A DNA stretch of 25,709 nt from a virus, in IMG/VR virus record IMGVR_UViG_3300032240_000775, positions 1-25,709 of that record. One strand, 5' to 3'. Made by a program: the position numbers and the translations under genes. Below are positions 1 to 5,513 of this stretch, piece after piece. The notes under the pieces are model-generated. The model saw only the letters and a program-made list of their open reading frames with translations, did no database searches and was not told where the DNA came from. Every line of letters starts with the position of its first letter. The first letter of the stretch is position 1.

Positions 1-101
1 AAGCCTTCTTCGCGAGCGATCTTTGCGAAGTAGCGATACTTGATGTGAGCCATACTCTCACCAGCAAGTGCTGACTCCAAATTTTTCAATGTTATAGACA
101 T
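1..101 (-). CDS. Rubrerythrin-like protein, N-terminal part (runs off left edge)
   Basis: Thirty-three codons are visible before the window ends. The translation starts MSITLKNLESALAGESMAH and continues into KYRYFAKIAREEG, which matches the first helix of the rubrerythrin/ferritin-like family: ExxLxxAxAGESxAxxKYxxxAxxAxxEG. The Glu in AGES is at the position of the first diiron ligand. Rubrerythrins reduce peroxide at a diiron centre in the cytoplasm; in a phage the likely role is protection of infected-cell metabolism from peroxide, which is inference. The ATG at 101 follows an AAGGAG ribosome site about 6 bases upstream and a consensus promoter (126-155). The rest, including any C-terminal rubredoxin domain, lies outside the window, so the subfamily is unknown. 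Confidence 0.75.
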   Translation of the reverse strand, partial: MSITLKNLESALAGESMAHIKYRYFAKIAREEG

Positions 102-125
102 AGTGTCTCCTTGTGTGTTTGTACT

Positions 126-155
126 ATTATATATCCTTTTAGGATAGTGTGTCAA
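126..155 (-). promoter_or_regulatory. Consensus sigma70 promoter of the rubrerythrin-like gene
   Basis: On the minus strand TTGACA (155-150) is followed after 18 bases by TATAAT (131-126), both perfect hexamers. The start codon lies 25 bases downstream of the -10 box behind an AAGGAG site. The spacer contains a 6-bp inverted repeat, TATCCT-AAA-AGGATA, at 132-146, which could be an operator or chance. The -35 box overlaps the tail of the tmRNA terminator, so the two units are packed end to end. Confidence 0.8.
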
Positions 156-180
156 GAAAAAGGCTCCGAAGAGCCTTTTG
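156..180 (-). terminator. Rho-independent terminator of the tmRNA unit
   Basis: A perfect 9-bp stem (158-166 with 171-179; AAAAGGCTC pairing GAGCCTTTT) closes a TTCG tetraloop on the minus strand, and the run of T continues as TTCTT past the stem. It lies just after the coding piece of the tmRNA. A T-run on the plus strand beyond 180 could make it work in both directions. Confidence 0.85.
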
Positions 181-189
181 GTTTTTTCT

Positions 190-500
190 GTTACGAGGCA
201 TTTCCTGCCCTAGGCGGCTGTTAGGCGGCCAATGCGAACTGTGAGTCGTTTGCGGTTACTTTGATTTAGTTTTTACGACTATCGCTGTCGTGCTGTCTAC
301 TCTGTTACTCTTTGCCCTGTCGAAACTATGCAGGCCCATCAAAAACATATTATGGTGTATTAAGATTTAGGACTATGTCTCAAGGGATCTCGGGATACCA
401 AACCTGATCTTTTTACGGATTCTAATATGCTTATGGTGGACCTGGGGGGATTCGCACCCCCGTCCAGAACACTTTTCTCTTTGCTTCATACAGCAATAAC
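190..500 (-). ncRNA. ssrA: Circularly permuted (two-piece) tmRNA
   Basis: tmRNA rescues stalled ribosomes by acting first as tRNA-Ala and then as a short message for a degradation tag. The parts are in permuted order. First comes an acceptor piece (about 500 to 434) with a T-arm, GGGGG-TGCGAAT-CCCCC, then CAGGTCC, A and an encoded CCA at 434. A 96-base intervening segment (338-433) follows. The coding piece starts at 337 with GGGCCTG, which pairs all seven bases of CAGGTCC (one G-U), then the D-loop-like TAGTTTCGACAGGG. A 5-bp stem (275-279 with 287-291) sits where pseudoknot 1 is expected. The tag frame (253-221) follows, then a small hairpin (197-209). Upstream is a sigma70 promoter and downstream a terminator. 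Exact mature ends and the P2 helix could not be fixed by eye. The coding piece, about 150 bases, is short. Confidence 0.93.
221..253 (-). other. tmRNA tag reading frame, peptide ANDSQFALAA
   Basis: The resume codon is GCA at 253, preceded by AGTAACC as in other tmRNAs. The frame reads Ala-Asn-Asp-Ser-Gln-Phe-Ala-Leu-Ala-Ala and stops at TAA (223-221). The start AND and the end ALAA are the canonical ends of proteobacterial tags (E. coli ANDENYALAA); ALAA is the part recognised by ClpXP. Immediately after it, GCCGCCTA is repeated (218-211), so the last two Ala codons and stop occur twice, in different frames. Confidence 0.92.
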
Positions 501-504
501 TTAC

Positions 505-533
505 ATTATACTACCAGCCGACCATTACGTCAA
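505..533 (-). promoter_or_regulatory. ssrA: Sigma70-type promoter of the tmRNA
   Basis: On the minus strand TTGACG (533-528) and TATAAT (510-505) are separated by exactly 17 bases. Transcription would start near 498, giving an acceptor segment of about 65 bases before the CCA, the usual size for a permuted tmRNA. The host polymerase could read this from the start of infection. Confidence 0.8.
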
Positions 534-535
534 CC

Positions 536-608
536 GAGGGATCGCCAACTAACCCATGTCCCTCACATTCCGGTGAGCCTTACACTCACCCAAATCACTA
601 TGTGATTT
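536..608. other. Three consecutive hairpins between the last late gene and the tmRNA promoter
   Basis: Perfect inverted repeats lie at 536-541/559-564 (GAGGGA and TCCCTC, 17-base loop), 572-577/585-590 (GGTGAG and CTCACC, 7-base loop) and 592-598/602-608 (AAATCAC and GTGATTT, 3-base loop). None has a T-run, so they are not standard terminators. They may slow polymerase arriving from the 630-1712 gene, protect an mRNA 3' end, or be a small RNA. No protein-coding frame was supported here. Confidence 0.5.
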
Positions 609-629
609 TACAATCAGCGACACAGTTAT

Positions 630-1712
630 TTATGGAATTGGTACGTCAGGAGTAGTGGTTGTGCCGTTAGTATCATTAACCACAGCACATAGAGTTAAGG
701 GAATTTCAAATGTTAATGCATCAAGTATAGTAACACCAAAGAATTGCAGTACATCTGCAATACCTTTAACAAAGTTTACAATAGTACTCAATAAGAAGTT
801 TTTTAGATATAACAACATTTGATTTAACATACGCATTAGATCAAGTTCCGGCATCTTTAAATTAGGGTTCCAAGTTGGAAAACTAAAATTAAAAAGTTTT
901 CCAAAGATGCCAAATGTAAAATCTTTTATCACAGCAATTATTTCTTGTATAGTTACTACTGATTTATTCCATACACTCTTAGCAAATGCCTCAAGAGAAT
1001 TGTAAATGTCCTTAATTGATGGGACATTGGTAAGAAAGTCTGCAATAGTCCCAAAGACAGCCTGATATACTTTATCAATAATCTGGCTCCAGGTAGGAAT
1101 ACTTTGATTGTAAATTCTTTCCCATATTTCAGCACCTTGAGCGCAAAGTGCAATTAATTTTTTAAATGCTTTAATTAAGAATGCCCAGAGACTGTTACAA
1201 ATTGATTTTACAATTTCTTCAATTTCAAATTCTGGGGCATGCATACCAAACGTAAAAGGAAAACGGATGCCTAGAAGATCTAGGAGATCGATTAAATCTT
1301 GTTTTCTGTTGTAGAACCAATCTAAAACTTTTGCTTTTATTGTACCAAACAAATTAGGATCAAACAAGTCACTGATATGAAGATCAAAAATTCCTATTGC
1401 TAGATCAATTACTCCCAGTCCCAAATTCTTAAGAGCTTCGTATAAACTATACAATGCGTTCCAAACAGGTTGGATATAGTACTTTATGAAATAATCATAA
1501 AGTCTCTCTGCGGCATTTTTTAATTCTACTATGGGATCAATGATACCAAAATCTTTGCAATTGACGTGTACGAAAGGTATAGCAATACTCACTACAGTAA
1601 GACTAGGATCTTGCGGTTTAATTAACCGCAAGGTATTATATAGCCCGTCTTGGCTAAATGCCGAACGAGGATTGAATACAATAGAACCTGGTACTGTAAT
1701 GTGTTGTGCCAT
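630..1712 (-). CDS. Unknown protein rich in amphipathic helices (360 aa)
   Basis: The family is not recognised. After a short beta-like N-terminus (starting MAQHITVPGSIVFNP), residues about 60-330 are a chain of amphipathic helices rich in Trp, Phe, Ile and Leu, broken by short Pro/Phe turns such as FPFTFG, IPTWSQ, FSFPTWNPN and FEIPLTL. The turns recur roughly every 70-100 residues, suggesting a degenerate internal repeat. There is no signal peptide and no clean transmembrane helix, although several helices could lie on a membrane. The C-terminus is Thr/Pro-rich. It is the last gene of the minus-strand block before the tmRNA. A virion or membrane-active protein is possible, but this is inference only. 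Confidence 0.75.
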   Translation of the reverse strand: MAQHITVPGSIVFNPRSAFSQDGLYNTLRLIKPQDPSLTVVSIAIPFVHVNCKDFGIIDPIVELKNAAERLYDYFIKYYIQPVWNALYSLYEALKNLGLGVIDLAIGIFDLHISDLFDPNLFGTIKAKVLDWFYNRKQDLIDLLDLLGIRFPFTFGMHAPEFEIEEIVKSICNSLWAFLIKAFKKLIALCAQGAEIWERIYNQSIPTWSQIIDKVYQAVFGTIADFLTNVPSIKDIYNSLEAFAKSVWNKSVVTIQEIIAVIKDFTFGIFGKLFNFSFPTWNPNLKMPELDLMRMLNQMLLYLKNFLLSTIVNFVKGIADVLQFFGVTILDALTFEIPLTLCAVVNDTNGTTTTPDVPIP

Positions 1713-1720
1713 AATAGTAT

Positions 1721-2014
1721 TTAACTCAACGCAATACCAGTGGTTCCTTCTGTATACTGCTTTGCGGCTTCGCCCTTGCTGGCCACTACAAAAAACGTGT
1801 TTTTCTTACGTAGAGTAATGGCATCTTCTTTGCCCAAAAACACCCACGGAATCATGCCCAATCCTTGTGCGCTCATGGTTAATGCTAATGGGCGACTGAT
1901 GGTAATAGTATCTGTATCTTCGCTTTCAAATCGTGCAATGATTTCATCACCATTGATTAACTTAATACTTACCACATCTCCGTTGGAGAAATCTTTCTTT
2001 AAATTTAATAACAT
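1721..2014 (-). CDS. Small beta-rich protein, possibly Sm-like fold (97 aa)
   Basis: The N-terminal half alternates hydrophobic and charged residues in strand-like blocks: VVSIKLINGDEIIARF, then DTDTITISRPLAL, then GLGMIPWVF. The first block resembles the Sm1 region of Sm/Lsm proteins (hydrophobic strand, NG turn, hydrophobic strand), and the later block could be the remaining strands of a small barrel. Similar small proteins are common in T4-like phages of aquatic bacteria. RNA binding would be the natural guess if the Sm fold is right, but no Sm2 motif is convincing. It lies one base after the DUF2452 gene and eight bases before the 360-residue gene, so all three are probably co-transcribed. 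Confidence 0.75.
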   Translation of the reverse strand: MLLNLKKDFSNGDVVSIKLINGDEIIARFESEDTDTITISRPLALTMSAQGLGMIPWVFLGKEDAITLRKKNTFFVVASKGEAAKQYTEGTTGIALS

Positions 2015-2015
2015 A

Positions 2016-2483
2016 TTATTCCTTTTCGTTTAGTTCTAACCAAGTATGGTCTCCCATATACTTGACTTGTGTTATATATTCGTAGTCCTCAGGAGCACTA
2101 CTTGACCAGTCATTGGGCCCGTGTTGTGTTAGTAGGGTATGTTGCTTTCGCGTATCCCATACTAACCAATACTCATTACCCATTACTGGCTGAAACTGAT
2201 ATACAGCACCATGTACCGCATCAGTAACTTCCAATCTACGTTTAATAGACTGCGCCTGTTTTTCTAATACCTTTACCAGTTCCATGATACGATCGTATTC
2301 TTGCTGGGCAAACATCCTAGCATGATTGATCATTAGATCCTTCTGTTTTTCAACAGGAATCATATCAAACTTGGGACCACCCGCTTCAGTAGAATAGGGA
2401 GTAATGTTCCGATTCAAAAACGGAATCAGTGCCCCTGTACTGGTACTGTCATAGCTGTTACGCCCCTTCAGCAGGTTGGACAT
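2016..2483 (-). CDS. DUF2452-family protein (155 aa)
   Basis: The centre matches DUF2452: PYSTEAGGPKFDMIPVEKQK, a helix rich in Gln and Glu (MELVKVLEKQAQSIKRRLEV), then GAVYQFQPVMGNEYWLVWD and a C-terminal tryptophan-containing region. Members are small cytoplasmic proteins in bacteria and phages with no assigned reaction. The start at 2483 lies inside the end of thyX (26-base overlap), so translation is likely coupled. No catalytic motif is visible. The family assignment rests on recognising the pattern and has not been checked by search. Confidence 0.7.
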   Translation of the reverse strand: MSNLLKGRNSYDSTSTGALIPFLNRNITPYSTEAGGPKFDMIPVEKQKDLMINHARMFAQQEYDRIMELVKVLEKQAQSIKRRLEVTDAVHGAVYQFQPVMGNEYWLVWDTRKQHTLLTQHGPNDWSSSAPEDYEYITQVKYMGDHTWLELNEKE

Positions 2484-3138
2484 ATTCGTCTACCATTGGA
2501 AATATTGCATGAATAGCACGAGCACATTCACGAGCAATTTCCATGTGTTCTTTTTGTGTGCCGTTGCCTGTACGAAGCTCAATGAAGTGTACCCAACTGC
2601 GAAGTGTACCATTCATATATAATCTGCTTTCTGTAAGACCTTCAGGCAGTACTGCACGGGCTTGTTCTTTAGCTATGCCGTTAGCGATAGCCCATTCGTA
2701 TTCTCTTTTAGCCGCATAGATAACTCGCTGTTGAGCACGGTACCATTCATTTTGTAACAGTTGATCATCCACTGTGACGCTGTTCTGTCTGTTCTTGTTG
2801 TCTTGCAACCGTGCTTCTCTACATACGAACGACAGGTCTTTAGTAGGGTCAGCATATCGCTGACTGAACTCTTGGAAGCTGAAACTTCTGTGTCGCAGGA
2901 TTTGACGGGCGATGTCTCTGGTTGTGGTAATTTCGAGACAGGCTGAGACCATTTCGAGAGGACTCCAGTGCTGGTGCTTGACCAAGTATCGGATGAGCTT
3001 GTCTGCCGTCTCCATGTTGTACTGATTGGAGGGATTGCTGACACGGGCGCAATACGCAATGAGTTCTTGTGCGTCTCCGACGCCATTAGATCTAAATTCG
3101 TCGGTGGGTTGACTGTATGATACAAGTTTAACATTCAT
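2458..3138 (-). CDS. thyX: Flavin-dependent thymidylate synthase ThyX
   Basis: ThyX makes dTMP from dUMP using methylene-tetrahydrofolate, FAD and NADPH, and works as a homotetramer in the cytoplasm. The family signature RHRxxSxxxxSxR is present as RHRSFSFQEFSQR (residues 82-94). Downstream, PEGLTESRLYMNGTLRSW and HFIELRTGNGTQKEH are the usual nucleotide/folate-binding C-terminal part. The length of 226 residues is normal. The ATG at 3138 directly follows the stop of the preceding gene. With nrdA, nrdB and the glutaredoxin upstream, it completes a dNTP-supply cluster: reductase to dUDP/dCDP, then dUMP to dTMP. Nothing essential looks missing. Confidence 0.95.
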   Translation of the reverse strand: MNVKLVSYSQPTDEFRSNGVGDAQELIAYCARVSNPSNQYNMETADKLIRYLVKHQHWSPLEMVSACLEITTTRDIARQILRHRSFSFQEFSQRYADPTKDLSFVCREARLQDNKNRQNSVTVDDQLLQNEWYRAQQRVIYAAKREYEWAIANGIAKEQARAVLPEGLTESRLYMNGTLRSWVHFIELRTGNGTQKEHMEIARECARAIHAIFPMVDEYVQPAEGA

Positions 3139-3594
3139 TTATTCTGATTCTTTCTTAGGTAATTGACAAAGTGCTTCCATTAACTTGTAATGGTCGTAGG
3201 CTTTTTTAAGTGCTTCAAAGTGTTCTAGTTTATCTGGATCTGGTACCAGTATGGCCAAACGCTTGGATATTGTGTCCATAAACTCTGCAAGATCCTGGCC
3301 GTTGATTTTAACCTTGCCTTCAAACTCAGCATCACCGGTTACACTAATACTGGGGTGTTTTGCAGAAGTTGTAATATTACTCCACTGCGAACTTGAACCT
3401 GTATTGTACATATATGCACCAGATGTTCCACCACCATTAATGGTAATGTTACCGTAAGGCATCGAAGATGCTGTTGTTGAATATTGTCCTAAATAGCCCG
3501 ATCCAATAGTAACAGTATCACTCGTAGCATCGTACGAGTCATTAAGTATTAAGGTGTTGTCTGAGTTCGTTGAATCCGCCAATTGGTTCACCAT
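3139..3594 (-). CDS. Fibre-like small protein with conserved phage C-terminal domain (151 aa)
   Basis: Residues about 1-85 are Ser/Thr/Gly-rich and beta-like (e.g. DTVTIGSGYLGQYSTTASS), similar to fibre or whisker sequence. Then SISVTGDAEFEGKVKINGQD leads into a helical end, DTISKRLAILVPDPDKLEHF...LKKAYDHYKLMEAL. That end resembles a C-terminal motif seen on several T4-like phage proteins of aquatic hosts (RLxIL.P.P..LE.....LK.AY..Y). The function is unknown; a minor virion part is a guess. The ATG at 3594 lies inside the glutaredoxin gene (53-base overlap), so a downstream alternative start is possible, but no better in-frame ATG was seen before the conserved part. Confidence 0.7.
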   Translation of the reverse strand: MVNQLADSTNSDNTLILNDSYDATSDTVTIGSGYLGQYSTTASSMPYGNITINGGGTSGAYMYNTGSSSQWSNITTSAKHPSISVTGDAEFEGKVKINGQDLAEFMDTISKRLAILVPDPDKLEHFEALKKAYDHYKLMEALCQLPKKESE

Positions 3595-3766
3595 CTAAAA
3601 ATATCTGCGGTAATGTCCTCGCAGTAGGTACTGCTTCTAGCAGTTGCTCTTTTGTCCAACCATGCATAATGTTGCGTTCTTCATACTCAATACCTTTGCT
3701 ATCGAGTAGGGCTTTGGCCTGAACACAAAATGGGCATTGGTCTTTTGACCATACTATTGCTTTCAT
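3542..3766 (-). CDS. Glutaredoxin
   Basis: At 74 residues this is a minimal glutaredoxin with one thioredoxin fold. The redox site CPFC is at residues 11-14; the cis-Pro motif TLPQIFLDG (56-64) and the glutathione/substrate motif GGFNEL (67-72) follow. It would re-reduce the C-terminal CxxC of NrdA after each turnover, as T4 NrdC does for the T4 reductase. The gene overlaps the end of nrdB by ATGA, so the two are translationally coupled. Confidence 0.93.
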   Translation of the reverse strand: MKAIVWSKDQCPFCVQAKALLDSKGIEYEERNIMHGWTKEQLLEAVPTARTLPQIFLDGEPIGGFNELRQHLNT

Positions 3767-4863
3767 AAATCTGGTAGTTCCTCATAAGTTACGTTGTCGC
3801 TCATAACCCCAATAACATAGTTTGTTGATTCAGTTTCTTGTAGTGCTGACTGCTTCTTGTTAATATTCACATGCTTGTTAAACCACGGAATAGGACTGCT
3901 ACGTGGATGTTCTTCAGCATACTTGATGCCAATTTCCTTTAGACGATTAAACGCTGTAAAATCTACAAAGTCTCGAAGGATAGTAGCATTAAGACCAATA
4001 ACTGGTCCTAACTTGAACAAATACTCTGCCCATTCTTTTTCTTCTCGGACAACATCCATGTACATTGCGTACACTTCTTCTTTGCATTCTTCTTCAATCG
4101 ACAAGAAGTCTGGATCATCTTTAGTCACATTGTTAATTAGCCAAGCTGTCCAGTCAGCATGTAAAATCTCGTCTTGTAAGATCAAACTGATAATGTTACC
4201 ATTACCAATATAGATCTTGTTTTCTACCATTGCTAGACTTGTAGCAAAACTTACCATGAAGCGTAGAGCCTCCAATGCATATGAAGCATGTAAGGCGAGC
4301 CATATTGCTCGTTTATGAGCATGGAGTTCAATTTCTTCGCCCACTTCTTTGCGACAATTGAGCTGATGAAGATCCTCATAGTAGCGACCAATATTAGCTG
4401 CCATGCTAACAATTTCAGCTGTATCGTGAATCTTGTTAAATTCTTCTTTAGGTACTCCATAGACATTCCTAATAATATGACTGTAGCTCTTTGAATGAAT
4501 ATTGGTTTCAAAGAAACTCCAGTTTGATACAAGTGCTTCCAATTCTGGAATACTGATAACAGGACTGAATACTTGATTGGGCGCACGACCTTGAATTGAA
4601 TCTAGTGCAGTTTGACGCAACAGATTACTTGTGAAGATATGCTTGACAGCATCACTTGAGTCCTTGTGATCCATTTTGTCTTTGGTAAGGGAGATTTCTT
4701 CTGGAACCCAAAAGAAGCCACGTGCAAGCTCTTCAAACTTGGCAATCTTAGGATACTTGACTTCCTCAAAACGCTGTACTGTAACCGGACCTTCTGGATC
4801 TAAGAACATCTTACGCTTTAGATAGTTTGTCTGTTTTGATATATTATATTGTGCTTTACTCAT
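3763..4863 (-). CDS. nrdB: Ribonucleotide reductase class I, beta subunit (NrdB)
   Basis: NrdB holds the diiron-tyrosyl radical that starts reduction of ribonucleotides by NrdA. Aligned by eye to E. coli NrdB, the metal ligands are D88 (in LDSIQGR), E119, H123, E214, and E232/H235 (in DEILH); the radical tyrosine is Y127 (in HSKSYSH). The C-terminus NVTYEELPDL is the acidic tail that docks on NrdA. The ATG at 4863 was chosen over an upstream in-frame start at 4896 because it forms a TAATG junction with the aldolase stop and gives the normal 366-residue length. Oddity: between E119 and H123 there is one extra residue (ETNIH) compared with ETIH in E. coli, which changes ligand spacing in that helix. 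Confidence 0.94.
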   Translation of the reverse strand: MSKAQYNISKQTNYLKRKMFLDPEGPVTVQRFEEVKYPKIAKFEELARGFFWVPEEISLTKDKMDHKDSSDAVKHIFTSNLLRQTALDSIQGRAPNQVFSPVISIPELEALVSNWSFFETNIHSKSYSHIIRNVYGVPKEEFNKIHDTAEIVSMAANIGRYYEDLHQLNCRKEVGEEIELHAHKRAIWLALHASYALEALRFMVSFATSLAMVENKIYIGNGNIISLILQDEILHADWTAWLINNVTKDDPDFLSIEEECKEEVYAMYMDVVREEKEWAEYLFKLGPVIGLNATILRDFVDFTAFNRLKEIGIKYAEEHPRSSPIPWFNKHVNINKKQSALQETESTNYVIGVMSDNVTYEELPDL

Positions 4864-5513
4864 TAGTGTTTTCCCGATGCAAGTACTATCTTGCAAATAT
4901 GTTCTAGTCTTTCTATGTGCTCATAGGCACGCCACGGGCTTGTATCAATAGCAACTACTCCGTGTCCTTTAATACCTACAATATCGTAGGCAATGTTACC
5001 TCTGTCATCTAACTGTAGGTTTTCATGGCAACGATCAGCAAGCTCTTGACTGATAGGAGCAACATCTCCTACATTAGGTGCTACCTTTGTATAACGATTA
5101 AGTTCTGGAAAGGCATCGCTAATAGTACTAAGATCAATTCCGGCATGCATAGCGGCTATACAATAGGTAGGATGAACGTGTACAACTACACGAACTTCTC
5201 CATGATGTTGCCCCATTTCTCGTTGTAGTCCAAAGTGTAAAGGAATCTCCCCACTGGGCTTTAGATTAGAGCTGATATCAGTATAAAAATCTTCTTCCCA
5301 AGACTTTGTTAAAAACGGTGGAGCTGGATTAATATGATTGATCAGTTTTATTTTCTTAAACTGATCAGGCTGTAGAGTCTGCTTACGAACACCACTAGGA
5401 GTGATATAAAAGTGATCACGATCGTGATGTCGTATGCTAACATTACCATCACGACTGGTAATCCAATTACGCTTATAAGCGTCAACCATTATATCACAAA
5501 TTGTTTCTAACAT
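4863..5513 (-). CDS. Class II aldolase/adducin-family protein
   Basis: Family members are zinc-dependent enzymes on sugar phosphates (fuculose-1-phosphate aldolase, ribulose-5-phosphate 4-epimerase, methylthioribulose-phosphate dehydratase). Visible motifs are GNVSIR (23-28), ITPSG (37-41), PSGEIPLHF (86-94), HVHP (112-115) and GHGVVAI (183-189). The predicted zinc ligands H112, H114 and H184 and the catalytic acid E89 are all present, so it looks active. At 216 residues it is of normal size. It sits between nrdA and nrdB, joined to both by TAATG junctions, so the three are translated as a set. The substrate cannot be read from sequence; a link to pentose or deoxyribose phosphate metabolism would fit the context but is only inference. 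Confidence 0.9.
   Translation of the reverse strand: MLETICDIMVDAYKRNWITSRDGNVSIRHHDRDHFYITPSGVRKQTLQPDQFKKIKLINHINPAPPFLTKSWEEDFYTDISSNLKPSGEIPLHFGLQREMGQHHGEVRVVVHVHPTYCIAAMHAGIDLSTISDAFPELNRYTKVAPNVGDVAPISQELADRCHENLQLDDRGNIAYDIVGIKGHGVVAIDTSPWRAYEHIERLEHICKIVLASGKH

Noticed and set aside
434-470. T-arm with CCA that could be called a tRNA gene
   Set aside because: No D-arm or anticodon arm lies upstream at tRNA distance; the acceptor strand pairs with the start of the tmRNA coding piece at 331-337 instead.
627-634. CATAAATA on the minus strand as a late promoter for the tmRNA
   Set aside because: It spans the stop codon of the 360-residue gene, and a much better sigma70 promoter lies closer (505-533). 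It may be chance.
3857-4213. 118-residue plus-strand frame opposite nrdB
   Set aside because: It is the antisense shadow of a well-conserved gene, with no ribosome site and no recognisable protein features.
4864-4896. Longer NrdB start (11 extra residues)
   Set aside because: It would lie inside the aldolase gene; the ATG at 4863 forms a TAATG junction and gives the family's normal start.
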